DNA of 64,000 nt. Source: Microbacterium testaceum StLB037 (GTDB lineage Bacteria; Actinomycetota; Actinomycetes; Actinomycetales; Microbacteriaceae). Under the pieces are notes generated by a model. It had not been told where the DNA came from. It was given only the letters and a program-made list of their open reading frames with translations, and did no database searches. The DNA is taken from the NCBI RefSeq assembly GCF_008763945.1, contig NZ_VTQH01000001.1, positions 868,110 to 932,109 of the forward strand. Reading direction: 5' to 3'. A program made the translations under genes and the position numbers. Positions 53,693 through 62,684 of this stretch are shown piece after piece (position 1 is the stretch's first letter; every line of letters starts with the position of its first letter).

Positions 53693-56551
53693 ATGACCGA
53701 GGTCTTCGACTACTTCACGCAGGTCGACCTGCCCACCCCGACCCTCGGCGACGACGAGGTGCGCCGCCTGTTCGGCGAGACCTTCGGCGTCGCAGTCGAG
53801 CTGCGCGCCCTCGGCAGCCAGCAGGACCAGAACTTCCGCGTGTTCCCCGAGGGCTCGAACGAGCCGCTCGGCGTGCTGAAGCTCAGCAATCCGGTGTTCA
53901 GCGAGGCCGAGATCGAGATGCAGGATGCCGCGGCCGCCGCCGTCGCCGCCCGCAGCCCGCACCTGCGCATCCCGAAGCTCGTCGCGGGCCCCCGCGGCGA
54001 GATGTCGACGTGGTGGGAGTCGTCGCAGGGCCGCATCCACGCCCGCGTGATCGAGAACATCTCCGGCCGCACCCTGAATGGCTCGGGCTATCTCTCCCCC
54101 GCCGTCGTCGCGGCGATGGGCGCCTTGTCGGGAGCGGTGAGTAGCGCCCTCGCCGACTTCACCCACCCCGCGAGCGGCCGCGTGCTGCAGTGGGACCTCC
54201 GCCACGCGGGCCGCGTGATCGACACGCTGCTGCCCGCGGAGCCCGATGCCGAGGTGCGCGCGATCGTGCAGCGCGCCTCGGACGCCGCCCGCACCGCCCT
54301 CGCACCCGTGCACGAGACCCTGCCGGTCCAAGCCGGCCACTTCGACGTGACCGACGACAACGTGCTGCGCGCCGACGGGTCCCTCGTCCCCGACGCCATC
54401 ATCGACTTCGGCGACGTGTGCTCCTCGTGGCGGGTCGGCGAGATCGCCACCACCGTGTCGTCGGTGCTGCACCACGACGGCGCCTCCCCCGAGTCGGCCC
54501 TGCCCGCCATCCGGGCCTTCGACGACCTGCGGCACCTCACCGACGACGAGATCACCGCGCTCTGGCCGCTCGTCATCCTGCGCGGCGCCGTGCTCGTGCT
54601 CAGCGGTCGCGCACAGGTGCGCCTCGACGAGGACAACGCCTACGCCACCGACGGACTCGACCGCGAGTTCCGCATCCTCGTGCAGGCGGCATCCGTTCCC
54701 CTCCCTGTGATCACCGCCGCCACGCGAGCTGCCCTCGGCCGCCCCGCCACGGATGAGCCCGCGTGGACGGCCGCCCCCGTGCTGACCGCGACCGGTCATG
54801 TCGAGCTCGACGCCTCGACCGAGTCACCGCTGAACGATGCCGGGGCGTGGCTCGACGCCGCCACCCTCGACGCCGCCGCCCTCGACGCGCTCGACGCCGG
54901 CGCCGCGACGGTGACCGTCCCGGCCTGGCGGGCCCGGCTCGCGGGGACGACCGACCCGCTGCCCTCGACCGCCGCGTCCATCCCCACCGGGGTGGCCGTG
55001 TGGCTCGCGGAGCCGACGCCGCTCGCTCCCGGCGAGACGCACCGCTCGGGCGACGATCTGGTGTGGACCTCGGGCCGCGACTCCGTGACGATCACGGGTC
55101 CCGTCGATCCGGCATCCGGTGTTCTGCCCGCCCGCACCCCCTTGGTGGTGCGACGGGGCATCGACGGGGCGACTCCGCCGATGCGCGCCACGCCCGCCCT
55201 CGCCGCGGCCTGGCGCGAGGTGGCCGGAGACCCGGGTGCGGCTCTCGGCGTGCCCGCGGCGGCGCCGATCGACGACGACGTGCTCGAGCGTCGCCACGAG
55301 GTGCTCGCCGAGGTGCAGGAGCACTATTACGCCGCTCCCCCGCGCATCGAGCGCGGATGGCGCGAGCACCTGATCGATGTGAACGGCCGCGTCTACCTCG
55401 ACATGGTCAACAACGTCGCCTCGGTGGGACACGCCCACCCGCACGTCGTCGCGGCGGGGTCGCGGCAGATGAACCTGCTGAACACCAACTCGCGGTTCCA
55501 CTACCGCGCGATCACCGACTACGCCGACCGGATCGCGGCGACCCTTCCCGAGGGCTTCGACACGGTGTTCTTCGTCAACTCCGGCTCCGAGGCCACCGAC
55601 CTCGCGATCCGCCTGGCGATGGCCGCGACCGGTCGCCCCGACATCGTCGCGATGCGCGAGGCGTACCACGGCTGGACCTACGCCAGCGATGCGGTGTCGA
55701 CCTCGATCGCGGACAATCCGAACGCGCTCGCCACCCGGCCCGACTGGGTGCACACCGTCGACGCGGCCAACTCCTTCCGCGGGAAGTACCGGGGGACGGA
55801 TGCCGGGAACTATGCGCCCGAAGCCGTCGCGGTGATCGACGAGCTCGCGGCATCCGGTCGTCCTCCGGCGGGCATGATCGCCGAGACGTACTTCGGCAAC
55901 GCGGGCGGGGTGGCTTTGCCCGACGGCTACCTCACCGCGGTGTACGCCGCGATCCGCCGCCACGGGGGTCTTGCGATCGCCGACGAGGTGCAGGTCGGCT
56001 ACGGCCGGCTCGGCGAGTGGTTCTGGGGCTTTCAGCAGCAGGGCGCCGTGCCCGACATCGTCGCCGTCGCCAAGTCGATCGGTGGCGGGCAGCCCGTCGG
56101 AGCCGTCATCACGCGCCGCGAGGTCGCCGACCGTTACCGCGCCGGCGGCTACTTCTTCTCATCCACCGGCGGCTCCCCCGTCTCCGCGGCCATCGGCATG
56201 GCCGTGCTCGACGTCATCGAGCAGGAGGGTCTGCAAGAAAACGCGCGGGTCGTCGGCGGGCACCTCAAGCGGCACCTCGAGGAACTCGGCGACAGGCACG
56301 AGATCATCGGCACCGTGCACGGTTCGGGGCTGTACCTCGGCGTGGAGTTCGTCCGCGACCGAGAGACCCTCGAACCCGCGACCGCCGAGACCGCCGCGAT
56401 CTGCGACCGTCTGCTCGAGCTCGGCGTGATCATGCAACCGACCGGCGATTTCCAGAACGTCCTCAAGATCAAGCCGCCGCTGGTGATCACGCGCGCCTCG
56501 GTCGACGTGTTCGTCGACGCCCTCGACCGCGTCCTGACGACCGGTTTCTGA
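53693..56551 (+). CDS. kinase (APH-like) plus class III aminotransferase/phospholyase fusion
   Basis: A 952-residue fusion. Residues 1-340 are an aminoglycoside/choline-kinase-like domain: GHFDVTDDNVL near 217 (catalytic Asp and Asn) and AIIDFGDV near 237 (Mg-binding Asp). Residues ~400-510 resemble a beta-rich spacer. Residues ~530-952 are a PLP class III aminotransferase with NSGSEATDLA, EAYHGWTY, IADEVQVGYGR and the PLP Lys in VAVAKSIGGG near 793. The same domains occur separately in human hydroxylysine kinase and in the phospholyases AGXT2L1/AGXT2L2, so a phosphorylated amino alcohol may be made and then eliminated. Middle gene of the TetR-controlled operon. Confidence 0.88.
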   Translation: MTEVFDYFTQVDLPTPTLGDDEVRRLFGETFGVAVELRALGSQQDQNFRVFPEGSNEPLGVLKLSNPVFSEAEIEMQDAAAAAVAARSPHLRIPKLVAGPRGEMSTWWESSQGRIHARVIENISGRTLNGSGYLSPAVVAAMGALSGAVSSALADFTHPASGRVLQWDLRHAGRVIDTLLPAEPDAEVRAIVQRASDAARTALAPVHETLPVQAGHFDVTDDNVLRADGSLVPDAIIDFGDVCSSWRVGEIATTVSSVLHHDGASPESALPAIRAFDDLRHLTDDEITALWPLVILRGAVLVLSGRAQVRLDEDNAYATDGLDREFRILVQAASVPLPVITAATRAALGRPATDEPAWTAAPVLTATGHVELDASTESPLNDAGAWLDAATLDAAALDALDAGAATVTVPAWRARLAGTTDPLPSTAASIPTGVAVWLAEPTPLAPGETHRSGDDLVWTSGRDSVTITGPVDPASGVLPARTPLVVRRGIDGATPPMRATPALAAAWREVAGDPGAALGVPAAAPIDDDVLERRHEVLAEVQEHYYAAPPRIERGWREHLIDVNGRVYLDMVNNVASVGHAHPHVVAAGSRQMNLLNTNSRFHYRAITDYADRIAATLPEGFDTVFFVNSGSEATDLAIRLAMAATGRPDIVAMREAYHGWTYASDAVSTSIADNPNALATRPDWVHTVDAANSFRGKYRGTDAGNYAPEAVAVIDELAASGRPPAGMIAETYFGNAGGVALPDGYLTAVYAAIRRHGGLAIADEVQVGYGRLGEWFWGFQQQGAVPDIVAVAKSIGGGQPVGAVITRREVADRYRAGGYFFSSTGGSPVSAAIGMAVLDVIEQEGLQENARVVGGHLKRHLEELGDRHEIIGTVHGSGLYLGVEFVRDRETLEPATAETAAICDRLLELGVIMQPTGDFQNVLKIKPPLVITRASVDVFVDALDRVLTTGF

Positions 56552-56577
56552 CCCACCCGCCCGAGAAGGAGCACACC

Positions 56578-57606
56578 ATGTGGCGCATGCCCGCCGAATC
56601 CACCCCGCACGAGCGCACATGGATGGCGTTCCCGCGCGAAGGCCTGACGCTCGGCGAGGGAGCGGAGTACCGCGAACAGGGGTATCAGGCCTGGACCGAC
56701 GTCGCCCACGCGGTTGAGGAGTTCGAACCGGTGACCATGGTCGTCGACCCCACCGAGGTGACCCGGGCCCGCCGCATGCTCTCCTCCGCCATCGAGATCG
56801 TCGAAGCGCCCCTCGACGAGTTCTGGATGCGCGATATGGGGCCCACCTTCGTCACCGACCCCGACCGCCCGGGGACCCTCGGCGCCGTCGACTGGATCTT
56901 CAACGGGTGGGGAGCTCCCGACTGGGCCGAATGGCAGAAGTCCGCCGGCATCGCCCGCGTCGTCGCGGAACACCTGGGGGCCGAGCGCATCGACTCGCTC
57001 CTGGTGGCCGAAGGGGGCGGCCTGCACGTCGATGGCACCGGCACGGTCCTGCTCACCGAGACCGTGCAGCTCGACCCGCGCCGCAACCCCTTCGCCGACC
57101 GCGCGCGCGTCGAGGCCGAGATGGCCCGGACGATCGGAGCGACGGATGCCATCTGGCTCTCGCGCGGCCTGAGCCGCGATTACGACGACTTCGGCACCAA
57201 CGGGCACGTCGACATCGTGGCCACCTTCGCCTCGCCCGAACACGTGCTCATCCACGAGCAGACGAACCCCGCCCACCCCGACTTCGAGGTGTCGGAGCTC
57301 GTGCGGCGCGAACTCGAAGCCGCGTTCGCCGAGCGGGGCCGCAGCGTCGCGATCAGCGGCATCCCGGCCCCGTCCGCTCTGCGTGACGACGAGGGATGGC
57401 TCGACTGGAGCTACATCAACCACCTCGTCACCAACGACGGCGTCGTGCTGTGCGGATTCGGAGACGCCGCAGCCGACGCGCGCGCCCGCGAGATCGTCGC
57501 CGACGCCTACCCGGGGCGACGCGTGGTCATGGTCGACGCCCGACCCATCTTCGACCGCGGCGGTGGCATCCACTGCATCACGCAGCAGCAGCCGCGGGTC
57601 GACTGA
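56578..57606 (+). CDS. agmatine deiminase / peptidyl-arginine deiminase-like enzyme
   Basis: A 342-residue guanidine-group-modifying enzyme. FWMRDMGPTF near residue 82 and the C-terminal GGGIHCITQQQP with nucleophilic Cys333 are the agmatine deiminase signatures; NGHVDIV supplies the catalytic His and Asp. The length is slightly below the usual ~365. It would convert agmatine, or another guanidino compound, to the carbamoyl (ureido) form plus ammonia. AAGGAG six bases before the ATG is strong. Last gene of the amidase operon. Confidence 0.9.
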   Translation: MWRMPAESTPHERTWMAFPREGLTLGEGAEYREQGYQAWTDVAHAVEEFEPVTMVVDPTEVTRARRMLSSAIEIVEAPLDEFWMRDMGPTFVTDPDRPGTLGAVDWIFNGWGAPDWAEWQKSAGIARVVAEHLGAERIDSLLVAEGGGLHVDGTGTVLLTETVQLDPRRNPFADRARVEAEMARTIGATDAIWLSRGLSRDYDDFGTNGHVDIVATFASPEHVLIHEQTNPAHPDFEVSELVRRELEAAFAERGRSVAISGIPAPSALRDDEGWLDWSYINHLVTNDGVVLCGFGDAAADARAREIVADAYPGRRVVMVDARPIFDRGGGIHCITQQQPRVD

Positions 57607-57929
57607 GACCAGCCGCGCGAGGAACGGATCCTCGGCGTTTTCCGCAGCGTCGATGAGGCGGGCGGTTCGCCCACGCCGGCGATGACGACGCTCCCCGTGA
57701 GCCGCCACGATCACCGTCCATGCGACTCGGACGGCGCCGTCACCACCGCCGAGGTCAACGCGGCCTCGAAGGGCTGACCCCGCGCGAGGTCCTCTCGAGC
57801 CCGCAGCACGAGAGGACGCGGGCTTTCCTGTCGAAGGTGTTGTAGCGGGAACGACGACGCGCTTCCGACGCGCACGGAGGGGGCGGGCCGAATCGTCGGC
57901 TCGCCCCCCTCAGCGATGCGTTCGTCGCG
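57607..57929. other. 323-base convergent intergenic region
   Basis: No well-supported gene. A 31-codon plus-strand frame (57682-57777) has no ribosome binding site and is not annotated. The region holds the interleaved inverted repeats at 57789-57824, which probably end transcripts from both sides. The rest shows nothing I recognise. Confidence 0.5.
57789..57828. terminator. interleaved double hairpin, likely bidirectional terminator
   Basis: A perfect 9-bp stem GTCCTCTCG/CGAGAGGAC (57789-57797 with 57809-57817) interlocks with a perfect 7-bp stem AGCCCGC/GCGGGCT (57798-57804 with 57818-57824), the latter followed by TTCCT. The two pairings have no connecting loop bases, so they probably form one at a time. 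It sits between the convergent deiminase and ABC importer operons. Confidence 0.6.
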
Positions 57930-59102
57930 TCAGACGGAACGATCCGACCCCTTGGGGAGGAGCCACCCGCGGTCGGATGCGATGCTCACCCGCACGAAGT
58001 CCATGGGTCGCAGGATCTCGTCGACGGCGGGATCCGACACCGAAGCGATGATGCTGCCCGATTCGGTTTCGATCTCGTACTCGACGCTGTCGCCGTGGAA
58101 GATCGTGTTCAGCACCCGACCCACGTCGCCGTTGATCTCCGACGCGGACACTCGTGCGGACAGCCGCACCGATTCGGGACGGATCATCAGCAGCACGTCG
58201 CTGTCGAGGCCGACGTCGGGATGGCAGGCGGTGTCCAGCTCCTGCCCGAGGGCGACCACGCGCGTGCGGCCGTCGCGAGGGGCGCTCAGGACCGTGGCAT
58301 CGAGGAAGGTGGCCCGCCCGATGAAGTCGGCGACGAACACGGATGCCGGTCGGCGGTACACCATGTCGGGGGTATCGATCTGCTCGATGCGCCCGCGGTT
58401 CATGACGACGACGCGGTCCGACAGTGTCATCGCCTCGTCCTGATCGTGCGTGACGAAGATGCTCGTGATCCCCAGGCGACGCTGCAGACGGCGGATCTCG
58501 TTGCGCATCAGCACGCGCAGCTTCGCGTCGAGGTTCGACAGCGGCTCATCGAAGAGGAGCACCTTCGGACGCATCACGAGCGCGCGTGCGAGAGCGACGC
58601 GCTGCTGCTGACCGCCCGAGAGCTGGTGAGGGGCGCGGTCGGCGTAGTTCATGAGGTTCATGATCGTCAGCACGGTGTCCACCTCCTCTTTCAGACGGGT
58701 CGCGGGCATGCGCTTGAGTTTGAGTCCGTACGCCACGTTCTCGCGCACGCTCAGGTGAGGGAACAGGGCGTAGGACTGGAAGACCATCGACATGGGACGG
58801 TGATTCGGTGCGACGCGGATCATGTCCGCGCCATCGAGCTCCAGCGACCCCGAGGTGGGCTCCTCGAAACCGGCGATCATACGCAGGGTCGACGTCTTAC
58901 CGCAGCCCGACGGTCCGAGCAGGGTGATCAGCTCACCCGGCTCGATCTCGAGGCTGATCGCGTCGACAGCGGGTGCGTCGTCTTTCGACGCACCGTACCG
59001 CTTGGTCAGGTCGGTCAGGACGATGCGTCCGGATGCCGCGGGGTCCAGGCCCACGGCGGCAGCCAGAGCATCGGTGTCGTCAACGACTGTGTGTGCGACC
59101 AC
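57930..59102 (-). CDS. ABC transporter ATPase, Fe3+/polyamine/phosphonate type
   Basis: A 390-residue importer ATPase. Walker A GPSGCGKTS near residue 64, Q-loop VFQSYALFPHL, signature LSGGQQQR, Walker B LLFDEPLSNLD and the switch His in FVTHDQDE are all present. The C-terminal ~130 residues form a TOBE-type regulatory domain (SDVLLMIRPESVRLS). It starts with GTG and overlaps the permease gene by 23 bases, so it is translationally coupled to it. It closely resembles FbpC/PotA/PhnT ATPases. Confidence 0.93.
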   Translation of the reverse strand: MVAHTVVDDTDALAAAVGLDPAASGRIVLTDLTKRYGASKDDAPAVDAISLEIEPGELITLLGPSGCGKTSTLRMIAGFEEPTSGSLELDGADMIRVAPNHRPMSMVFQSYALFPHLSVRENVAYGLKLKRMPATRLKEEVDTVLTIMNLMNYADRAPHQLSGGQQQRVALARALVMRPKVLLFDEPLSNLDAKLRVLMRNEIRRLQRRLGITSIFVTHDQDEAMTLSDRVVVMNRGRIEQIDTPDMVYRRPASVFVADFIGRATFLDATVLSAPRDGRTRVVALGQELDTACHPDVGLDSDVLLMIRPESVRLSARVSASEINGDVGRVLNTIFHGDSVEYEIETESGSIIASVSDPAVDEILRPMDFVRVSIASDRGWLLPKGSDRSV

Positions 59103-60825
59103 GGAAGATCACCTTTCGAACGAGGAAGTTGATGAGGAGGATGAGCGCCAGCACGATGACGATGAGCACCGTGCAGTAGGCGAACGCGTTGCCGAAGCGA
59201 CCCGAGTCGACCTCGGCGAGGATCTGCGACGTCATGATCTTCAGACCCGGGGTCGTCAGGAACACGATGGGCGACAGGGTGGTCATCGATCGCGCGAACG
59301 CGAACGTCAGACCGGTCAGGAGCGCCGACTGGATAAGCGGAAGTGTCACCGTGCGGAACGTCGTGCCCGACCCTGCCCCGAGGGATGTGGAGGCCTCCTC
59401 GATGGCCGGATCGATCTGGCTGAGCGCCGAGATGCCCGCGCGCTGACCCGACGGCAGTGACCGCACGATGTAGACCATCACGATCGCGACCCCGCCGGCG
59501 AAGGCAGCCCCACCACCGGCGAGCGCCGGCAGGATCTGGACGCCGAAGACCGTGGTCGGTGTGAGATAGCAGAGGGCGTACCCGATGCCGAGCACGGTCC
59601 CCGGCACCGCGAGCCCCAGCATGCCGACGAAGTCCAGCAGACCCGCCGTGCGCTTGAGTTTGCGCACCACCAACCAGGCGATGAGCATCCCCAGGACGCC
59701 GGCGATGGGGGCGGCGATGAGCGCGAGCGTCGCGGTGTCGGTCATCGCTTTGGAGCCGATGCCCGTCAGCACGAAGGTGAAGTGGTCCAGCGTGAACTCG
59801 TTGTTCACCCCGGGGACTTTCACGAACCCTCCGAGCAGCACCGTCAGGTAGATGGTGATGATGAGTGCGCTGATGCCGAAGACCAGCGCGAGCACCGGAA
59901 CGCGCACGCTCGACGCCGTGATGAGCTCGCTGTGGCCCGTGGGCTTGCCCGTCACCGTGACCACGCTGCGCTTCGACATCCAATACCGCTGGACGAGGAA
60001 CACCAGCAGCGCGGGGACGAGGATGGTCAGCGCGTACGCCGCACCGGCTCCCGTGTCGAAGTCGCCCGTCACGGCGAGATAGGCGCGGGTGGACAGCACG
60101 GTGTAATCGCCGCCCAGGACCAGGGGGTTCGCCAGGTCGGCGATTCCTTCGACGAACAGCAGCAGGAAGGACCCGGCGAAGCCCGGTGCCAGCATCGGGA
60201 TGGTCACCGAGAAGAAGACCCGGAGTTTGCTCGCCCCGAGGCCCGCCGCCGCTTCATCGAGGCTCGGGTCGAGGCTCTGCAGCATCCCCCGGAAGTTCAT
60301 GTAGGCCACGGGGAAGAACGACAGCGACAGCACCAGGACGAGCCCGGGCAGCCCGTAGATGTCACCCTTTATCCCGAACAGGCCCGCGCTGATCGCTCCG
60401 TTACGCCCGAAGAGGGTGATGACGGCCGTGGCGACGGCGAACGGGGGCGCCACGATGGGCACCATGGCGAGAAGATGCAGCGCCCGCTTGCCGCGGAAGG
60501 CGAGGCGTACCTGGGCGTAGGCGAAGAGGAACCCGATCAGGGTGCCCACGACGCCGACGATCAGCCCGAGGACGACCGTGTTGACCACGATGCGCTGGTT
60601 GACGGGGTCGGTGGCGAGGCGACCCAGCACCGCCAGGCCGTTCGGACCGACCGCCGCGGTGATGAGCGTACCGACGGGGTAGCAGATGAGCAGGAGGAGA
60701 ATCGCTGCCACGACCACCGCGATGGCGATGACCGGTCGGTCGGCGCGTCCGCGGCGGCGCGAGCGGGGAGGGGCTGCGGCGGACGTGGTGTGCGCGCCCA
60801 CCGCAGCGTCGAGAGATGTCGTCAT
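59080..60825 (-). CDS. ABC transporter permease with two fused membrane domains (FbpB type)
   Basis: A 581-residue inner-membrane protein with about twelve helices: two binding-protein-dependent permease domains joined in one chain. The two EAA loops are SLDEAAAGLGASKLRVF near residue 193 and AIEEASTSLGAGSGTTF near 490. This single-gene double permease is typical of ferric-iron (FbpB), thiamine and some phosphonate importers. It is 15 bases downstream of the binding-protein gene and overlaps the ATPase gene. Confidence 0.93.
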   Translation of the reverse strand: MTTSLDAAVGAHTTSAAAPPRSRRRGRADRPVIAIAVVVAAILLLLICYPVGTLITAAVGPNGLAVLGRLATDPVNQRIVVNTVVLGLIVGVVGTLIGFLFAYAQVRLAFRGKRALHLLAMVPIVAPPFAVATAVITLFGRNGAISAGLFGIKGDIYGLPGLVLVLSLSFFPVAYMNFRGMLQSLDPSLDEAAAGLGASKLRVFFSVTIPMLAPGFAGSFLLLFVEGIADLANPLVLGGDYTVLSTRAYLAVTGDFDTGAGAAYALTILVPALLVFLVQRYWMSKRSVVTVTGKPTGHSELITASSVRVPVLALVFGISALIITIYLTVLLGGFVKVPGVNNEFTLDHFTFVLTGIGSKAMTDTATLALIAAPIAGVLGMLIAWLVVRKLKRTAGLLDFVGMLGLAVPGTVLGIGYALCYLTPTTVFGVQILPALAGGGAAFAGGVAIVMVYIVRSLPSGQRAGISALSQIDPAIEEASTSLGAGSGTTFRTVTLPLIQSALLTGLTFAFARSMTTLSPIVFLTTPGLKIMTSQILAEVDSGRFGNAFAYCTVLIVIVLALILLINFLVRKVIFRGRTHSR

Positions 60826-60840
60826 GTCGGTGCCGGGCCT

Positions 60841-61887
60841 CTACTCCTTCGGAGCGGGGGCCACCTCCGCGTCGAAACGCTGCGTCAACTGGTTGCGCGC
60901 CTCACCGGCCGCCTCGATGTCGAAGTGCAGCAGGTTCAGCTTCGACAGATCCACCATGTCGTCGGTGATCGTCGCGTCCGGGTTCGTGGGCACGCTGTAG
61001 CTTCCGACCGTCGCGGCGAGATCCTGCGCCTCGGCCGTCAGAGTCCAGTCGATGAACGCCTTGGCTCCCTCGGGGTTACGAGCGTTCTTGATCAGCGACA
61101 CGGCGCCGACCTCGTACCCGGCCCCCTCCTTCGGGAAGGTGGTGGTGAGGTTGGTGAAACCTTCATTGATGAACTTCTGGCAGTCCTGAGCGAAGATGAT
61201 CCCCGTCGCGACCTCGCCTCGCCCGGCCATCTGACCGGGAGCGCTGCCGCTCTTGCTGTACTGCAGGATGTTCGAGTGCAGCTTGCGGAAGTATCCGAGG
61301 GCTTCGTCCTGGTCGCCGCCGTCCAGGTCGACCTGCGACCAGAGCGCCGCGTAGGCGGTTCCCGAGGTGCCCGGGTGGGCCATCGCGATGTTGCTGCGGA
61401 ACTTCGGGTCGAGGAGGTCCGCCCACGACGCGGGAGCGGACGCACCGATCTCCTTCAGGATGTCGGTGTTGGAGCAGAAGCTCAGTGCACCCACGTACAC
61501 ACCGGTCCAGAGACCGTCGGGGTCCTTGTACTCGGCGGGGATGGCGTCGGCGTTCGGGGAGTCGTACGCCTCGATGAAACCGGCCTGCTCTGCGGCGAGG
61601 TGCCCTTCGGCTCCCCCTCCGAACCAGGCGTCGAATTCGGGGGTGTCACCGGTCGCCGTCAGGCGGGCGACAGCCTCGCCGCCGCTGAGTCGGACGTAAT
61701 TGGCGGCGTAACCGGTTGCGGCGGTGAACTGGGCCGCAACGACCTGGCACCAGTCTTCCTGCGGGCTGCAGATGAAGGTGACGGGGTCTTTGCCGCTGCC
61801 GTCACCGCCCGCGGACGTCGCGCAGCCGGAGAGAGCGAGCATGCCGACAGCCGCTGTGGCGGCGGCTGCGTAGATTCGGCGATCCAT
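60841..61887 (-). CDS. ABC transporter substrate-binding lipoprotein, Fe/phosphonate type
   Basis: A 348-residue lipoprotein with a lipobox (LALSGC, Cys22). The mature protein is a class D/F periplasmic-binding fold similar to FbpA and 2-aminoethylphosphonate-binding proteins: VTFICSPQEDWCQVVAAQF at the start, EFDAWFGGGAEGHLAAE, and AMAHPGTSGTAY in the ligand cleft. The Tyr pair that binds iron in FbpA is not obvious, which argues for an anionic organic ligand. AAAGGAG lies nine bases before the ATG. The promoter carries response-regulator-like repeats and the two-component system is just upstream. Confidence 0.88.
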   Translation of the reverse strand: MDRRIYAAAATAAVGMLALSGCATSAGGDGSGKDPVTFICSPQEDWCQVVAAQFTAATGYAANYVRLSGGEAVARLTATGDTPEFDAWFGGGAEGHLAAEQAGFIEAYDSPNADAIPAEYKDPDGLWTGVYVGALSFCSNTDILKEIGASAPASWADLLDPKFRSNIAMAHPGTSGTAYAALWSQVDLDGGDQDEALGYFRKLHSNILQYSKSGSAPGQMAGRGEVATGIIFAQDCQKFINEGFTNLTTTFPKEGAGYEVGAVSLIKNARNPEGAKAFIDWTLTAEAQDLAATVGSYSVPTNPDATITDDMVDLSKLNLLHFDIEAAGEARNQLTQRFDAEVAPAPKE

Positions 61888-61920
61888 CGTAGAGAACTCC
61901 TTTGTTTTCGGGATGTGCTC

Positions 61921-61974
61921 ACACTAGGAATCGCGCGGGGTTCAGAACGTGACGAAGCGGTGACGCTCGGTGAC
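61921..61974 (-). promoter_or_regulatory. importer promoter with three GTCAC direct repeats
   Basis: On the minus strand GTCAC occurs at 61974-61970, 61964-61960 and 61953-61949, spaced 10 and 11 bases, one helical turn, followed by a likely -35 region and the -10 box TAGTGT at 61926-61921. A reversed copy occurs at 61981-61985. PhoB/OmpR-type response regulators bind 10-11 bp direct repeats of this kind, and the actinobacterial PhoP box has GTTCACC units. The adjacent response regulator is the likely activator. Confidence 0.6.
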
Positions 61975-61991
61975 AGTCGCGTCACCGAACC

Positions 61992-62684
61992 TCACTCGGT
62001 ACGCAGGAGGTAGCCGGCTCCTCGGACGGCCTCGATCACCGCCGAGCTTCCCGGAACCGTGGAGTCGAGCTTGTGCCGGAGTCGATAGATGGCCGCCTTG
62101 ATCATCTCCCGGCTGCCCAGCCGGTCGGACTCCCCCCACCCCAGCAGGAGGAGCTGACCGAAGTCGAGCACGACGCCGGGACGCGCCACGAGCGCGCTGA
62201 GCAGTTTGAACTCGTTGATCGTGAGCGCGATGCTCTTCGCGTCGATGACGGCGCCGTGATTCGTCGGGTCGAGCGTGATCACTCCGGCCGCCGTCGGCGC
62301 GCTCAGTAACGCGTCGTTGCGCCTGACGAGACGTTGAGCCCGCAGCGCGAGCTCGCGCGGATGGTAGGGCTTGGCGACGTAGTCGTCGGCATCCGCTTCG
62401 AGACCGGCGATACGGTCGGCGGCCTCCCCCTTCGCGGTCACCAGGATGACGGGGATGTCCCATTGGGCTTTGATCCGCCGGCAGAGGGTGATGCCGGAGA
62501 CACCGGGGAGCATCACGTCGAGGAGGACCAGATCGGGCCTCACCTGGGAGAGCCGTTGCCAGACCACCTCGGCCGACACGAAGGCCTCGGTGCGGAAACC
62601 CTGCGTCTCGAGCGCGAAGGTGGCGATATCGAGCATCGCGCGTTCGTCGTCGACGACGAAGGCGAGGGGGCCGTTCTCTGTCAT
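61992..62684 (-). CDS. OmpR/PhoB-family response regulator
   Basis: A 230-residue DNA-binding response regulator. Receiver domain: acidic pocket VVDDE near residue 12, phospho-acceptor Asp in VLLDVMLPG near 55, Thr/Lys at VTAKG and AKPYHPREL. The C-terminal winged helix (about 135-228) has INEFKLLSALVARPG, REMIKAAIYRLRHKL and the wing EAVRGAGYLLR. Its ATG overlaps the histidine kinase stop by four bases (ATGA). It probably activates the importer operon 104 bases downstream through the GTCAC repeats. Confidence 0.93.
   Translation of the reverse strand: MTENGPLAFVVDDERAMLDIATFALETQGFRTEAFVSAEVVWQRLSQVRPDLVLLDVMLPGVSGITLCRRIKAQWDIPVILVTAKGEAADRIAGLEADADDYVAKPYHPRELALRAQRLVRRNDALLSAPTAAGVITLDPTNHGAVIDAKSIALTINEFKLLSALVARPGVVLDFGQLLLLGWGESDRLGSREMIKAAIYRLRHKLDSTVPGSSAVIEAVRGAGYLLRTE

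Noticed and set aside
50933..54799. Extension of the TetR frame to a 1288-codon frame running antisense through the amidase and into the kinase fusion
   Set aside because: Only the last ~210 codons show TetR features. The rest is antisense to two well-conserved enzymes and has the biased composition of a shadow frame.
57682..57777. 31-codon frame after the deiminase gene
   Set aside because: It lacks a ribosome binding site, promoter and recognisable sequence, so it is left as intergenic.
57798..57824. H-type pseudoknot made by the interlocked stems
   Set aside because: Both crossing loops would have zero length across 7- and 9-bp stems, which is sterically unlikely; alternative hairpins are the simpler reading.
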